A stretch of DNA of 64,000 bases from Streptomyces parvus (lineage in GTDB: Bacteria; Actinomycetota; Actinomycetes; Streptomycetales; Streptomycetaceae): NCBI RefSeq assembly GCF_032121415.1, contig NZ_CP135079.1:1860001-1924000 (forward strand), written 5' to 3'. Of the stretch, positions 47,858 through 56,326 are shown one piece after another. Made by a program: the position numbers and the translations under genes. How positions within the stretch are numbered: the stretch's first letter is position 1; every line of letters begins with the position of its first letter. The notes under the pieces were generated by a model that did not search any database, was not told the origin of the DNA, and saw only the letters and a program-made list of their open reading frames with translations.

Positions 47858-48571
47858 ATGAGCGGCGAGGGTCCACGGACCGACCGACTGGGTGTTCTGC
47901 TCGAACAGTTCGATCAGGCACGGGAGATGGCCGAGGTCCGGCTGCACGGACTCGGGGACGAGGAGTACCTCTGGGAGCCCGCCCCCGGCAGCTGGTCGGT
48001 CCGGCGCCGGGAGGAGGCGGTGACGCCCCGGGCGTACGGCCCCGGCGCCTGGGTCATCGACAAGGGGGCGCCGGAGATTCCGGCGAGCGAGTACGCGGAG
48101 GTCGCGCGGCAGGCGGCGGACGGGATGTCCGTCGCGGAGATCGCCGAGGACTGGGGCGTGAGCGCCGAACGGGTCGAGGAGGTCCTCGCCTTCACCGGTG
48201 AGCCGGAGCCCGACGTCGTACCGGTCACCACCATCGCGTGGCGGCTCGGACATCTGCACTCCGACTTCGCGGGCCGCTGGGAGTGGACCTTCGGCGGGCG
48301 GCGGCGGGACCCGCGTCTGCTGGTCGACTTCACCCCGTCCGCCTCGCTCGCGCTGGAGCGGTTCTGGGCGACCCTCGACCGCCATCGCGCGAGCGTCGGC
48401 ACGCTCACCGAGGAGCAGCTCGACACGGTCGGCCTCTCGCAGTACCCGTACGGCTCCGATCCCCACGACGCGTACATCGGCACACTGGCCAACGCCAATC
48501 TGGAGCTCATCCACCACATGGCCGAGATCGCGCTGCTGCGTGACCTGTGGCGGGCCCGCGGGGGCGCGTAG
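47858..48571 (+). CDS. DinB/YfiT-superfamily protein
   Basis: A 237-aa helical protein with a DinB-like front (LLEQFDQAREMAEVRLHGLGDEEYLWEPAPGSWSV) and later metal-site-like histidines (AWRLGHLHSDFAGRWEWTFGG and LELIHHMAEIALLRDL). An insertion at about residues 55-110 carries a helix-turn-helix-like stretch (MSVAEIAEDWGVSAERVEEVL). DinB-fold proteins in actinobacteria include thiol-dependent transferases such as those using mycothiol; the substrate is unknown. ATG 47858 follows GAGGGGG. It converges with the pirin gene. Confidence 0.8.
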   Translation: MSGEGPRTDRLGVLLEQFDQAREMAEVRLHGLGDEEYLWEPAPGSWSVRRREEAVTPRAYGPGAWVIDKGAPEIPASEYAEVARQAADGMSVAEIAEDWGVSAERVEEVLAFTGEPEPDVVPVTTIAWRLGHLHSDFAGRWEWTFGGRRRDPRLLVDFTPSASLALERFWATLDRHRASVGTLTEEQLDTVGLSQYPYGSDPHDAYIGTLANANLELIHHMAEIALLRDLWRARGGA

Positions 48572-48588
48572 GGACGGGACCGGCGCCG

Positions 48589-49248
48589 TCAGCCCGCCAG
48601 CTCCCAGACCAGCAGCTCCGCCGGGCCCGCCACCGCGACCGCCGCCAGGCCCCGGGCGCCGGTGATCCGGGCGGCGTCGCCGGGACCCAGTTCCCCGCCG
48701 CCGAGACCGACGCGGCCCCGCACCACATGCACGTACAGGCGCACCGCGTCCGCGACCGCGGTGCGTTCGCCCTCGGCCAGGCGGCGGACGTGGAGCATCG
48801 CGCCCGCGCCGGGCAGGGCGTACGGGGTGGAGTCGGCGATGCCGGGCACCACCGTGTACGACGGTTCGCCGCCCGGCTCCAGAGGGGCCAGCCACATCTG
48901 GAGGAAGGCCAACGGGTCGGTACTGTCGTTGCGTTCGACGTGGCGGACCCCGGAGGCGGCGCTCAGGTGGGCCACGTCCCCGGCCCGGACGGCGGTGGAG
49001 TGGCCGGCCGAATCGCGGTGGGTCAGCTCGCCCTCGACGACCCAGGTGACGATCTCCGTATGGCTGTGCGGGTGCTCCTCGAACCCGGCGCCGGGCGCGA
49101 GGCGTTCCTCGTTGCAGGCCAGGATCGGACCGAAGCGGAGGTTGTCGGGGTCGTAGAAGGGACCGAAGGAGAGGGCGTGCCGGGTGTCGATCCCGGCGGC
49201 CTCGTCGCCGCCCCGGTAGCGGTCCTCGGACCGGTGCACGGATATCAC
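48589..49248 (-). CDS. Pirin family protein
   Basis: A 219-aa bicupin. The metal-binding signature of pirins is present: FEEHPHSHTEIVTWVVEGELTHRDS has the His residues and a glutamate-bearing strand. The GDVAHLSAASGVRHVERND segment and the second cupin (LYVHVVRGRVGLGGGELGPGD) follow. Some pirins have quercetinase activity and others act as redox sensors; this one is unassigned. Start GTG 49248 (VISVHRSEDRYRG) is chosen because the pirin fold begins there; its ribosome site is weak. Confidence 0.85.
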   Translation of the reverse strand: MISVHRSEDRYRGGDEAAGIDTRHALSFGPFYDPDNLRFGPILACNEERLAPGAGFEEHPHSHTEIVTWVVEGELTHRDSAGHSTAVRAGDVAHLSAASGVRHVERNDSTDPLAFLQMWLAPLEPGGEPSYTVVPGIADSTPYALPGAGAMLHVRRLAEGERTAVADAVRLYVHVVRGRVGLGGGELGPGDAARITGARGLAAVAVAGPAELLVWELAG

Positions 49249-49458
49249 CCGGCCACGGTAGCCCGGGGGACGCCGATCCGGCTCGGTGCGGGCAGAGGCG
49301 GGACGCCCGTACGGCTCGGCACGGGCACAGGCGGGACGCCGCTGCGGCTTCGCGCGGTGCGGGCGGGGCCTTGCGCCCCGTGTTGCACTACCCGTCGGTA
49401 CGGGGCAGCGTCGCCCCGCCCCACCGGTCCACCGGCCCGATAAGGCAGTCTTGTCCTC
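49249..49458. promoter_or_regulatory. Divergent region between pirin and fasR
   Basis: 210 bp without a gene. It contains three 33-nt GC-rich tandem repeats (49267-49365) and must hold the fasR promoter. CACTACCCGT lies at 49385-49394, but no clear -35/-10 pair is visible. Confidence 0.4.
49267..49365. repeat. Three tandem 33-nt direct repeats upstream of fasR
   Basis: Units begin at 49267, 49300 and 49333. Each starts GGGACGCC and carries an (A/G)CGGCT core and a (C)ACGGGCAC-like block. The first two units match at most positions; the third is more diverged. On the opposite strand the block resembles the repeats in the eccC leader. Confidence 0.75.
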
Positions 49459-50658
49459 GTGCCCCGACCCGATCCTGAGCATTCCGCCGCCCACGACGCC
49501 CACCTGCATGCCGCGACCCTGAAACGGCTGGAGCAGTCCTCCGGCCGGCTGGCAGCGAACGCGATTGCCCGCATGGACGAATCGCTGCCGTGGTACCGGG
49601 CGATGCCGCCGGAGAACCGGTCCTGGATCGGCCTGGTCGCCCAGGCCGGTATCGCCGCGTTCACCGAGTGGTTCCGGCATCCCGAGACCCCGCAGGCGAT
49701 CTCGACCGATGTGTTCGGCACCGCCCCGCGCGAACTGACCCGGGCCATCACCCTGCGGCAGACCGTGGAGATGGTGCGGACCACGATCGAGGTCATGGAG
49801 GCCGCGATCGAGGAGGTGGCCGCCCCCGGCGACGAGTCGCTGCTGCGGGAGGCACTGCTCGTCTACGCCCGCGAGATCGCCTTCGCCACCGCCCAGGTAT
49901 ACGCCCAGGCCGCCGAGGCCCGGGGCGCCTGGGACGCCCGGCTGGAGTCGCTGGTGGTGAACGCGGTGCTCTCCGGCGAGGCCGACGAGGGCGCCGTCTC
50001 CCGGGCCGCCGCGCTCGGCTGGAACTCCCCGGAGCACGTGTGCGTCATCCTCGGCACCGCACCCGACGGGGACAGCGAGCTGACCGTTGAGGCGATCCGG
50101 CGCGCCGCCCGGCACGCCAAGCTCCAGGTCCTCACCGGGGTTCTCGGCAACCGGCTCGTCGTCATCGCGGGCGGCAGCGACAATCCGCTCCAGGTCGCGA
50201 AGGGCCTGATCGGGCCGTACGCGGCCGGGCCTGTCGTGGCGGGGCCCGTCGTGCCCGACCTGCTGGCCGCGACCCGGTCCGCGCAGGCGGCGGCGGCCGG
50301 GCTGAAGGCGTGCTCGGCGTGGCAGGACGCGCCGCGCCCGGTGCTGGCGGACGATCTCCTCCCGGAGCGCGCGATGGCCGGAGACCCGGCCGCGCGGGAC
50401 CAGTTGGTGGAGGAGATCTACAGACCGCTGGAGGAGGCCGGTTCGGCTCTCCTGGAAACGCTGAGTGTCTATCTGGAGCAGGCGAGCAGTCTGGAAGGGG
50501 CCGCCCGGATGCTTTTTGTGCACCCCAACACCGTGCGCTACCGGCTTCGACGTGTGACCGACGTCACCGGATGGTCACCCTCCGACGTGCGCTCCGCGTT
50601 CACGCTGCGGATCGCCCTGATCCTGGGGCGCTTGGCCGCAGCGGATCCTCAGTCCTAG
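49459..50658 (+). CDS. fasR: FasR-type PucR/CdaR-family activator of fatty acid synthesis
   Basis: A 399-aa protein with a large N-terminal domain and a C-terminal helix-turn-helix of the PucR/CdaR type (SVYLEQASSLEGAARMLFVHPNTVRYRLRRVTDVTG). It lies immediately upstream of fabD-fabH-acpP-fabF in the same orientation. This is the established context of FasR, which activates that operon in Streptomyces coelicolor. GTG 49459 begins MPRPDPEHSAAHDAHLHAATLKR. The 89-nt gap to fabD contains a palindrome that could be its operator. Confidence 0.93.
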   Translation: MPRPDPEHSAAHDAHLHAATLKRLEQSSGRLAANAIARMDESLPWYRAMPPENRSWIGLVAQAGIAAFTEWFRHPETPQAISTDVFGTAPRELTRAITLRQTVEMVRTTIEVMEAAIEEVAAPGDESLLREALLVYAREIAFATAQVYAQAAEARGAWDARLESLVVNAVLSGEADEGAVSRAAALGWNSPEHVCVILGTAPDGDSELTVEAIRRAARHAKLQVLTGVLGNRLVVIAGGSDNPLQVAKGLIGPYAAGPVVAGPVVPDLLAATRSAQAAAAGLKACSAWQDAPRPVLADDLLPERAMAGDPAARDQLVEEIYRPLEEAGSALLETLSVYLEQASSLEGAARMLFVHPNTVRYRLRRVTDVTGWSPSDVRSAFTLRIALILGRLAAADPQS

Positions 50659-50662
50659 ACTT

Positions 50663-50679
50663 TTGTTGGACTTCAACAA
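50663..50679. promoter_or_regulatory. Palindrome between fasR and fabD (candidate FasR operator)
   Basis: TTGTTG-GACTT-CAACAA is a perfect 6+6 inverted repeat that starts 5 bp after the fasR stop, in the only AT-rich patch of the gap. Position and symmetry suit a regulator site ahead of fabD; a weak intrinsic terminator is the alternative. Confidence 0.5.
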
Positions 50680-50747
50680 TTCCCCCGACGGTTCTTCGTC
50701 CCTGTCCCCACGGGCGTACGGAGCCGTCCACAAGAGAGAGTGTGAGG

Positions 50748-51665
50748 GTGCTCGTACTCGTCGCTCCCGGCCAAGGCGCTCAGACGCCCGGCTTCCTGAC
50801 TCCCTGGCTCGACCTCCCCGGTGCCGCCGACCGCATCGCGGCCTGGTCCGACGCCATCGGGCTCGACCTCGCCCACTTCGGCACGGCGGCCGACGCGGAC
50901 GAGATCCGCGACACCGCCGTGGCCCAGCCGCTCCTGGTGGCCGCCGGGCTGCTGTCGGCGGCCGCCCTGGACGCCGCCTCCCCCGACGTCGTCGCGGGCC
51001 ACAGCGTCGGTGAGATCACCGCCGCCACGCTCGCCGGTGTCATCGAGGACGAGGCCGCCCTGCGCTTCGTCCGGACCCGCGGGCTCGGCATGGCCGAGGC
51101 CGCCGCGGTCACCGAGACCGGTATGGCGGCCCTCCTCGGCGGCGACCCCGCCGTCACGGTCCCGCACCTGGAGAAGCTCGGGCTGACCCCGGCCAACGTC
51201 AACGGCGCCGGCCAGATCGTCGCCGCCGGCACCGCCGCGCAGCTCGCCGCCCTGGAGGCCGACAAGCCCGAGGGCGTGCGCCGGGTCGTCCCGCTGAAGG
51301 TGGCCGGCGCGTTCCACACGCACCACATGGCCCCGGCTGTGGAGAAGCTGCGCGCGGCGGTCGGCGACCTCACCGTCTCCGACCCGACGGTGCGCTACGT
51401 TTCCAACGCCGACGGCCACACCGTGGCCACCGGCACCGAGGTCATCGCCCGGCTGGTCGGGCAGGTCGCCAACCCGGTCCGTTGGGACCTGTGCATGGAG
51501 ACCTTCCAGGCCCTGGGCGTCACCGCACTCGTCGAGCTGAGCCCCGGCGGCACGCTGACCGGTATCGCCAAGCGTGCGCTGCCCGGCGTGCGGACGCTGG
51601 CGCTCAAGACCCCCGACGACCTCGACGCGGCCCGCGCGCTCATCTCCGAGCACGCAGGCGTCTAA
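50748..51665 (+). CDS. fabD: Malonyl-CoA:ACP transacylase FabD
   Basis: A 305-aa protein that loads malonyl groups from CoA onto AcpP for type II fatty acid synthesis. Active-site Ser86 lies in the GHSVGE nucleophile elbow and His190 in GAFHTHHM; the GQGAQ loop is at residues 8-12. Two in-frame GTG codons (50742 and 50748) could start it. 50748 is preferred because the purine-rich GAGAG lies 8 nt before it and only 2 nt before the other. It is followed by fabH after 9 bp. Confidence 0.96.
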   Translation: MLVLVAPGQGAQTPGFLTPWLDLPGAADRIAAWSDAIGLDLAHFGTAADADEIRDTAVAQPLLVAAGLLSAAALDAASPDVVAGHSVGEITAATLAGVIEDEAALRFVRTRGLGMAEAAAVTETGMAALLGGDPAVTVPHLEKLGLTPANVNGAGQIVAAGTAAQLAALEADKPEGVRRVVPLKVAGAFHTHHMAPAVEKLRAAVGDLTVSDPTVRYVSNADGHTVATGTEVIARLVGQVANPVRWDLCMETFQALGVTALVELSPGGTLTGIAKRALPGVRTLALKTPDDLDAARALISEHAGV

Positions 51666-51674
51666 GGAGCGAGC

Positions 51675-52706
51675 ATGTCGAAGATCAAGCCCAGCAAGGG
51701 CGCCCCGTACGCACGGATCCTCGGGGTCGGCGGCTACCGCCCGACCCGGGTCGTGCCGAACGAGGTGATCCTCGAGACGATCGACTCGTCCGACGAGTGG
51801 ATCCGCTCCCGCTCCGGCATCGTCACCCGCCACTGGGCCTCCGACGAGGAGACCGTGGCCGCGATGTCGGTCGAGGCGTCCGGCAAGGCCATCGCCGACG
51901 CGGGCATCGACCCCGAGCAGATCGGCGCGGTCGTCGTCTCGACCGTCTCGCACTTCAAGCAGACTCCGGCCGTCGCCACCGAGATCGCGCACCGGATCGG
52001 CGCGGGCAAGCCCGCCGCCTTCGACATCTCGGCCGGCTGCGCGGGCTTCGGCTACGGCCTCACCCTCGCCAAGGGCATGGTCGTCGAGGGATCGGCCCAG
52101 TACGTACTGGTGATCGGCGTGGAGCGGCTCAGCGACCTGACCGACCTGGAGGACCGCGCGACGGCCTTCCTGTTCGGTGACGGCGCGGGCGCGGTCGTCG
52201 TCGGCCCCTCCCAGGAGCCGGCCATCGGCCCGACCGTGTGGGGCTCCGAGGGCGACAAGTCCGAGACCATCAAGCAGACGGTCGGCTGGAACGAGTTCCG
52301 CCTCGGCGACGTCTCGCAGCTGCCGCTCGACTCGAAGGGCGAGGTCAAGTTCCCCGCCATCACGCAGGAGGGCCAGGCGGTCTTCCGCTGGGCCGTCTTC
52401 GAGATGGCGAAGGTCGCCCAGCAGGCGCTGGACGCGGCCGGGATCGCCCCGGAGGACCTGGACGTCTTCATCCCGCACCAGGCCAACATGCGGATCATCG
52501 ACTCGATGGTGAAGACCCTGAAACTGCCGGAGCACGTCACGGTCGCCCGTGACATCGAGTCCACCGGCAACACGTCCGCCGCCTCGATTCCGCTCGCCAT
52601 GGAGCGGCTCCTGGCGACCGGTCAGGCGAAGAGCGGCGACACCGCGCTCGTCATCGGCTTCGGGGCGGGTCTCGTCTACGCCGCGACGGTCGTTACCCTC
52701 CCCTAG
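51675..52706 (+). CDS. fabH: 3-oxoacyl-ACP synthase III (FabH)
   Basis: A 343-aa initiating condensing enzyme; in Streptomyces it prefers branched acyl-CoA primers. The triad is Cys122 (ISAGCAGFGYG), His268 (IPHQANMRI) and Asn299 (STGNTSAASIP). The start ATG has AAGGAG directly upstream (TAAGGAGCGAGC overlaps the fabD stop). Full length for the family. Confidence 0.97.
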   Translation: MSKIKPSKGAPYARILGVGGYRPTRVVPNEVILETIDSSDEWIRSRSGIVTRHWASDEETVAAMSVEASGKAIADAGIDPEQIGAVVVSTVSHFKQTPAVATEIAHRIGAGKPAAFDISAGCAGFGYGLTLAKGMVVEGSAQYVLVIGVERLSDLTDLEDRATAFLFGDGAGAVVVGPSQEPAIGPTVWGSEGDKSETIKQTVGWNEFRLGDVSQLPLDSKGEVKFPAITQEGQAVFRWAVFEMAKVAQQALDAAGIAPEDLDVFIPHQANMRIIDSMVKTLKLPEHVTVARDIESTGNTSAASIPLAMERLLATGQAKSGDTALVIGFGAGLVYAATVVTLP

Positions 52707-52769
52707 TCACACCGGACCTTTTGGGTCCGGACGCACGAACACCGAAGAAACCACCGAAGGAGCGCCAAG

Positions 52770-53018
52770 ATGGCCGCCACGCAGGAAGAGATCGTCAAGG
52801 GTCTCGCCGAGATCGTCAACGAGATCGCCGGGATCCCGGAGGAGGACGTCCAGCTGGACAAGTCCTTCACCGACGACCTCGACGTCGACTCGCTGTCCAT
52901 GGTCGAGGTCGTCGTCGCCGCCGAGGAGCGCTTCGACGTGAAGATCCCCGACGAGGACGTCAAGAACCTCAAGACGGTCGGCGACGCCGCCGACTACATC
53001 CTGAAGCACCAGGGCTGA
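52770..53018 (+). CDS. acpP: Acyl carrier protein
   Basis: An 82-aa acidic four-helix protein with the phosphopantetheine attachment site Ser41 in DVDSLSMVE. It carries growing acyl chains between FabD, FabH and FabF. AAGGAG lies upstream of ATG 52770. It is 63 bp after fabH and 76 bp before fabF. Confidence 0.97.
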   Translation: MAATQEEIVKGLAEIVNEIAGIPEEDVQLDKSFTDDLDVDSLSMVEVVVAAEERFDVKIPDEDVKNLKTVGDAADYILKHQG

Positions 53019-53094
53019 TCCCAGCCCGGCTGTGTCGCCACCCGGCGGTGGCGCCGCTGATTCACGACCCTCTACACGTGGAGAAGATTTTCCA

Positions 53095-54357
53095 GTGAAC
53101 TCGACCAATCGCACCGTGGTCGTCACCGGTATCGGCGCAACCACTCCGCTGGGTGGCGACTCCGCATCGACCTGGGAAGGTCTGATGGCCGGCCGGTCCG
53201 GCGTCAAGCCTCTCGAAGGCGAGCGCTTCGCCGAACTGCCCGTCCGGATCGCCGCCCTCGCGGCCGTCGACCCGGGCGAGGTCCTTCCCCGCCCGCTGGC
53301 CCGCAAGCTGGACCGCTCGGCGCAGTTCGCGCTGATCGCGGCCCGCGAGGCATGGGCGGACGCGGGCTTCACCGCCAAGGCCGGCGAGGACGAGGCCATC
53401 GCCCCCGAGCGCCTCGGCTCGGTCATCGCCTCCGGTATCGGCGGCGTGATCACCCTGCTCGACCAGTACGACGTGCTGAAGGAGAAGGGCGTACGCCGCG
53501 TCTCCCCGCACACCGTGCCCATGCTCATGCCCAACGGCCCGGCGGCCAACGTCGGCCTGGAGGTCAACGCCCAGGCCGGTGTCCACACCCCCGTCTCCGC
53601 CTGCGCGTCCGGCGCGGAGGCCATCGGGTACGCCGTCGAGATGATCCGTTCCGGCCGTGCCGACGTGGTCGTCGCCGGTGGCACGGAGGCGGCGATCCAC
53701 CCCCTGCCGATCGCCGCGTTCGCCAACATGATGGCGATGTCCAAGAACAACGACGAGCCCGAGAAGGCCTCGCGTCCGTACGACACCGGCCGGGACGGCT
53801 TCGTCCTCGGCGAGGGTGCGGGCGTCGTCATCCTGGAGTCCGCCGAGCACGCCGCGGGGCGTGGCGCGAAGGTCTACTGCGAGGTGCTGGGCCAGGGCCT
53901 GTCGGCCGACGCCCACCACATCGCGCAGCCCGAGCCGACCGGGCGGGGTATCGCCGCCGCGATGCAGAACCTGCTGGACTCCAGCGACCTCAAGCCGTCC
54001 GAGGTGGTCCACCTCAACGCGCACGCCACGTCGACGCCGCAGGGTGACATCGCGGAGATCAAGGCGCTGCGGAAGGTGCTGGGCGACGACCTGGACCATG
54101 TCGCGATCTCGGCGACGAAGTCGATGACAGGTCATCTGCTGGGTGGCGCGGGCGGTATCGAGACGGTGGCCACGGTGCTCGCGCTGCACCACCGCACGGC
54201 ACCGCCGACCATCAACGTCGACGATCTCGACGAGGCGATCGAGGCGGACGTCGTGCGCGGTGGGCCCCGGGCGCTGCCCGAGGGGCCGATCGCGGCGATC
54301 AACAACTCGTTCGGGTTCGGTGGGCACAACGTGGTGCTGGCGTTCCGGTCCGTGTAA
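53095..54357 (+). CDS. fabF: 3-oxoacyl-ACP synthase II (FabF)
   Basis: A 420-aa elongating condensing enzyme of the KAS I/II family. Cys170 (VSACASGAEAIGYA), His310 (NAHATSTPQGD), Lys342 and His347 (TKSMTGHLLGGAGG) form the active site. Start GTG 53095 (NSTNRTVVVTGIG) with GGAG upstream; the in-frame extension further upstream has no family homology. Last gene of the fab operon, followed by a strong terminator. Confidence 0.97.
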   Translation: MNSTNRTVVVTGIGATTPLGGDSASTWEGLMAGRSGVKPLEGERFAELPVRIAALAAVDPGEVLPRPLARKLDRSAQFALIAAREAWADAGFTAKAGEDEAIAPERLGSVIASGIGGVITLLDQYDVLKEKGVRRVSPHTVPMLMPNGPAANVGLEVNAQAGVHTPVSACASGAEAIGYAVEMIRSGRADVVVAGGTEAAIHPLPIAAFANMMAMSKNNDEPEKASRPYDTGRDGFVLGEGAGVVILESAEHAAGRGAKVYCEVLGQGLSADAHHIAQPEPTGRGIAAAMQNLLDSSDLKPSEVVHLNAHATSTPQGDIAEIKALRKVLGDDLDHVAISATKSMTGHLLGGAGGIETVATVLALHHRTAPPTINVDDLDEAIEADVVRGGPRALPEGPIAAINNSFGFGGHNVVLAFRSV

Positions 54358-54374
54358 CCCCTGGTTCGACGAGT

Positions 54375-54409
54375 GGAGCCCGCTTCCCGGTTGCCGGGAG
54401 GCGGGCTCC
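54375..54409 (+). terminator. Strong terminator after fabF
   Basis: GGAGCCCGCTTCCCGG (54375-54390) pairs with CCGGGAGGCGGGCTCC (54394-54409) around a TTG loop: a 16-bp stem with one G-U pair. It lies 17 bp after the fabF stop. Confidence 0.9.
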
Positions 54410-54419
54410 ATCGTGTTCG

Positions 54420-54464
54420 GGGCTCTGCCCCGGCCCCCGCGCCTCAATCGCCGGAGGGGCTTGA
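54420..54464. repeat. Streptomyces-type dispersed intergenic element
   Basis: The stretch GGGGCTCTGCCCCGG-like followed by GCCTCAATCGCCGGAGGGGC resembles a GC-rich palindromic motif that I recall from many Streptomyces intergenic regions, usually after operons. A decayed second copy (GCGTCGGCGGGGCTTG) follows at 54500-54515. Assigned from memory of the motif. Confidence 0.55.
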
Positions 54465-54523
54465 AACGCGGCCGGTCACCGCGGGATCAGGAGCGTCGGC
54501 GGGGCTTGCATCGCGCCCCGGAA

Positions 54524-55018
54524 TCAGACGACCTGGTGCAGCCAGCGGACAGGCGCGCCCTCGCCCGCGTGGCGGAAGGACTCCAGCTCGTCGTCCCACG
54601 GCTTGCCGAGCAGGGAGGCGATCTCGGCCTCCAGGTCGCTCTCGCCGCGCGCCGAACGCGCCAGGGCGGCCCGCAGCCGGTCCTCGGGGACCAGGATGTC
54701 GCCGTGCATGCCGGTGACGGCGTGGAAGATGCCGAGGCCGGGGGTGGAGCTGTAGCGCTCGCCCTCGGCGGTGGGGCACGGCTCGGCGGTCACCTCGAAG
54801 CGCAGCAGATCCCAGCCGCGCAGGGCCGAGGCGAGCTGCGAGGCGGTGCCGGCGCGGCCCTTCCAGGAGAACTCGGACCGCCAGGTGCCGGGGGCGGCCG
54901 GCTGTCTGATCCAGTCCAGCTGGACCCGCACTCCGAGGACGCCCGCCACTGCCCACTCGACATGTGGGCACAGCGCGCGCGGTGCGGAGTGAACGTACAG
55001 GACTCCACGTGTCGTCAC
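54524..55018 (-). CDS. DUF3145 family protein
   Basis: A 164-aa actinobacterial protein of unknown function that starts TTRGVLYVHSAPRALCPHVEWAVAGVLG and carries PGTWRSEFSWKG and GIFHAVTGMHGDILVPEDRLR. In streptomycetes it lies next to the fab cluster, as here. GTG 55018 is preceded by GGGAGG with 6-nt spacing. No catalytic motif is recognised. Confidence 0.85.
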   Translation of the reverse strand: MTTRGVLYVHSAPRALCPHVEWAVAGVLGVRVQLDWIRQPAAPGTWRSEFSWKGRAGTASQLASALRGWDLLRFEVTAEPCPTAEGERYSSTPGLGIFHAVTGMHGDILVPEDRLRAALARSARGESDLEAEIASLLGKPWDDELESFRHAGEGAPVRWLHQVV

Positions 55019-55391
55019 CGGAACCTCCCGTGTGGGACGAGGTACGCCTTCCCCAGCGGCCTCGCGTCCGTACCGCCTCTTTCCGGCCAGAGCCCGAGGT
55101 TGTCATCAGTAAACAGCATCGGGAGTTAATCTCCTGAAAAGGGACAGTATGTGACCTGACGTAATGTACCGGAGCCGTCCGTGTGTGCGCGGCCGGGCGG
55201 AACGCCACTGGTTCGACGGGGAAAAGCTACCGTGCGCCGGGGCCGTCCGTGTGACGTACCGTCGGTCTCAGGCCCCTGATTCGCCGGGTTTCACCCGGCA
55301 GGGCGCGCACGGCCCCGACCTGGGGATCCTGTGTTTGCCGGGGGCATGTCCAGAGGCATACGCCACAGGGTGACCGGAGGGGATCCGACCG
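55019..55391. promoter_or_regulatory. Divergent intergenic region DUF3145 / SGNH lipoprotein
   Basis: 373 bp without a gene. A locally AT-rich zone (about 55100-55165) contains the palindrome GGAG-TTAAT-CTCC (55122-55134) and is the most likely promoter area for the leftward DUF3145 gene. GGAGGGGA stands before ATG 55392 on the right. Confidence 0.4.
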
Positions 55392-56321
55392 ATGCCGGAG
55401 CGTGCGACACGCCCACGGATGCGTACCGCTGCCGCCGCGTTGACGGCGCTCTCCTTCGTCGGCGCCGCCGCGCTGGCCGGATGCTCCGGCGGCGGCCCGG
55501 AGGGCGGCGTGTCGCACGACGCGCCGGCCGCCTCGCGCAGCGCCTCGCCGCCCCCCTCCCCCACCCCGGACTGGAACCCCCGGCCCCGGTCGATCGCGGC
55601 GGTCGGGGACTCGATCACCCGGGGCTTCGACGCGTGCTCGGTGCTGGCCGACTGCCCCGAGGTGTCGTGGGCGACCGGCACGGACGACACGGTGCGCAGT
55701 CTCGCGGTCCGGCTCCTCGGCCCGTCGGAGGCGGCGGACCGCAGCTGGAACCACGCGGTGTCGGGGTCGCGGATGGTGCAGTTGCCCGAGCAGATGGCAC
55801 GGGCGGCGAAGGAGCGGCCGGAGCTGGTGACGGTGATGACGGGCGCGAACGACGCATGCCGGGACTCGGTGCGGCTGATGACGCCGGTGGCGGACTTCCG
55901 GGCGTCCTTCGAGGCGTCGATGCGGCAGCTGCGGGCCGGGGCGCCGAAGGCGCAGGTGTACGTCTCCAGCGTGCCGGACCTGAAACGGCTCTGGTCGACG
56001 GGGCGGGTGAACGAGCTGGGCAAGAAGATCTGGGACCTCGGGATCTGTCAGTCGATGCTGGCCGACGCGGACGACCTCGGGCCCGCCGCCGTGGCCCGGC
56101 GGGACGCGGTGCAGGACCGGGTGGTGGCCTTCAACGAGGTGCTGCGGGACGTGTGTGCGAAGGACCGCCACTGCCGCTACGACGGCGGGGCGGTGTTCGA
56201 CTTCCGGTTCACCGGGGCGCAGCTCAGCCCGTGGGACTGGTTCCACCCGAGCCGCGACGGCCAGGCCAGGCTGGCGGAGATCGCCTACCGCAACGTCACG
56301 GCCGCACAGCCGCCCGCGTAG
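55392..56321 (+). CDS. SGNH/GDSL hydrolase lipoprotein
   Basis: A 309-aa protein with a lipobox LAGC (Cys31) after a hydrophobic signal, then a Ser/Pro-rich spacer. The SGNH blocks are all present: GDSI with nucleophile Ser74, a Gly in SGSRM, GAND with Asn153, and DWFH with Asp282/His285. It is predicted to be a membrane-anchored extracellular esterase or lipase; its substrate is unknown. It ends 5 bp before the aldose epimerase start, so the two are likely cotranscribed. Confidence 0.92.
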   Translation: MPERATRPRMRTAAAALTALSFVGAAALAGCSGGGPEGGVSHDAPAASRSASPPPSPTPDWNPRPRSIAAVGDSITRGFDACSVLADCPEVSWATGTDDTVRSLAVRLLGPSEAADRSWNHAVSGSRMVQLPEQMARAAKERPELVTVMTGANDACRDSVRLMTPVADFRASFEASMRQLRAGAPKAQVYVSSVPDLKRLWSTGRVNELGKKIWDLGICQSMLADADDLGPAAVARRDAVQDRVVAFNEVLRDVCAKDRHCRYDGGAVFDFRFTGAQLSPWDWFHPSRDGQARLAEIAYRNVTAAQPPA

Positions 56322-56326
56322 GGTCG

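Noticed and set aside
49267..49365. CRISPR-like or coding repeat upstream of fasR
   Set aside because: Three abutting 33-nt units without spacers. The 33-nt period could be coding, but no gene with a plausible start and composition covers them.
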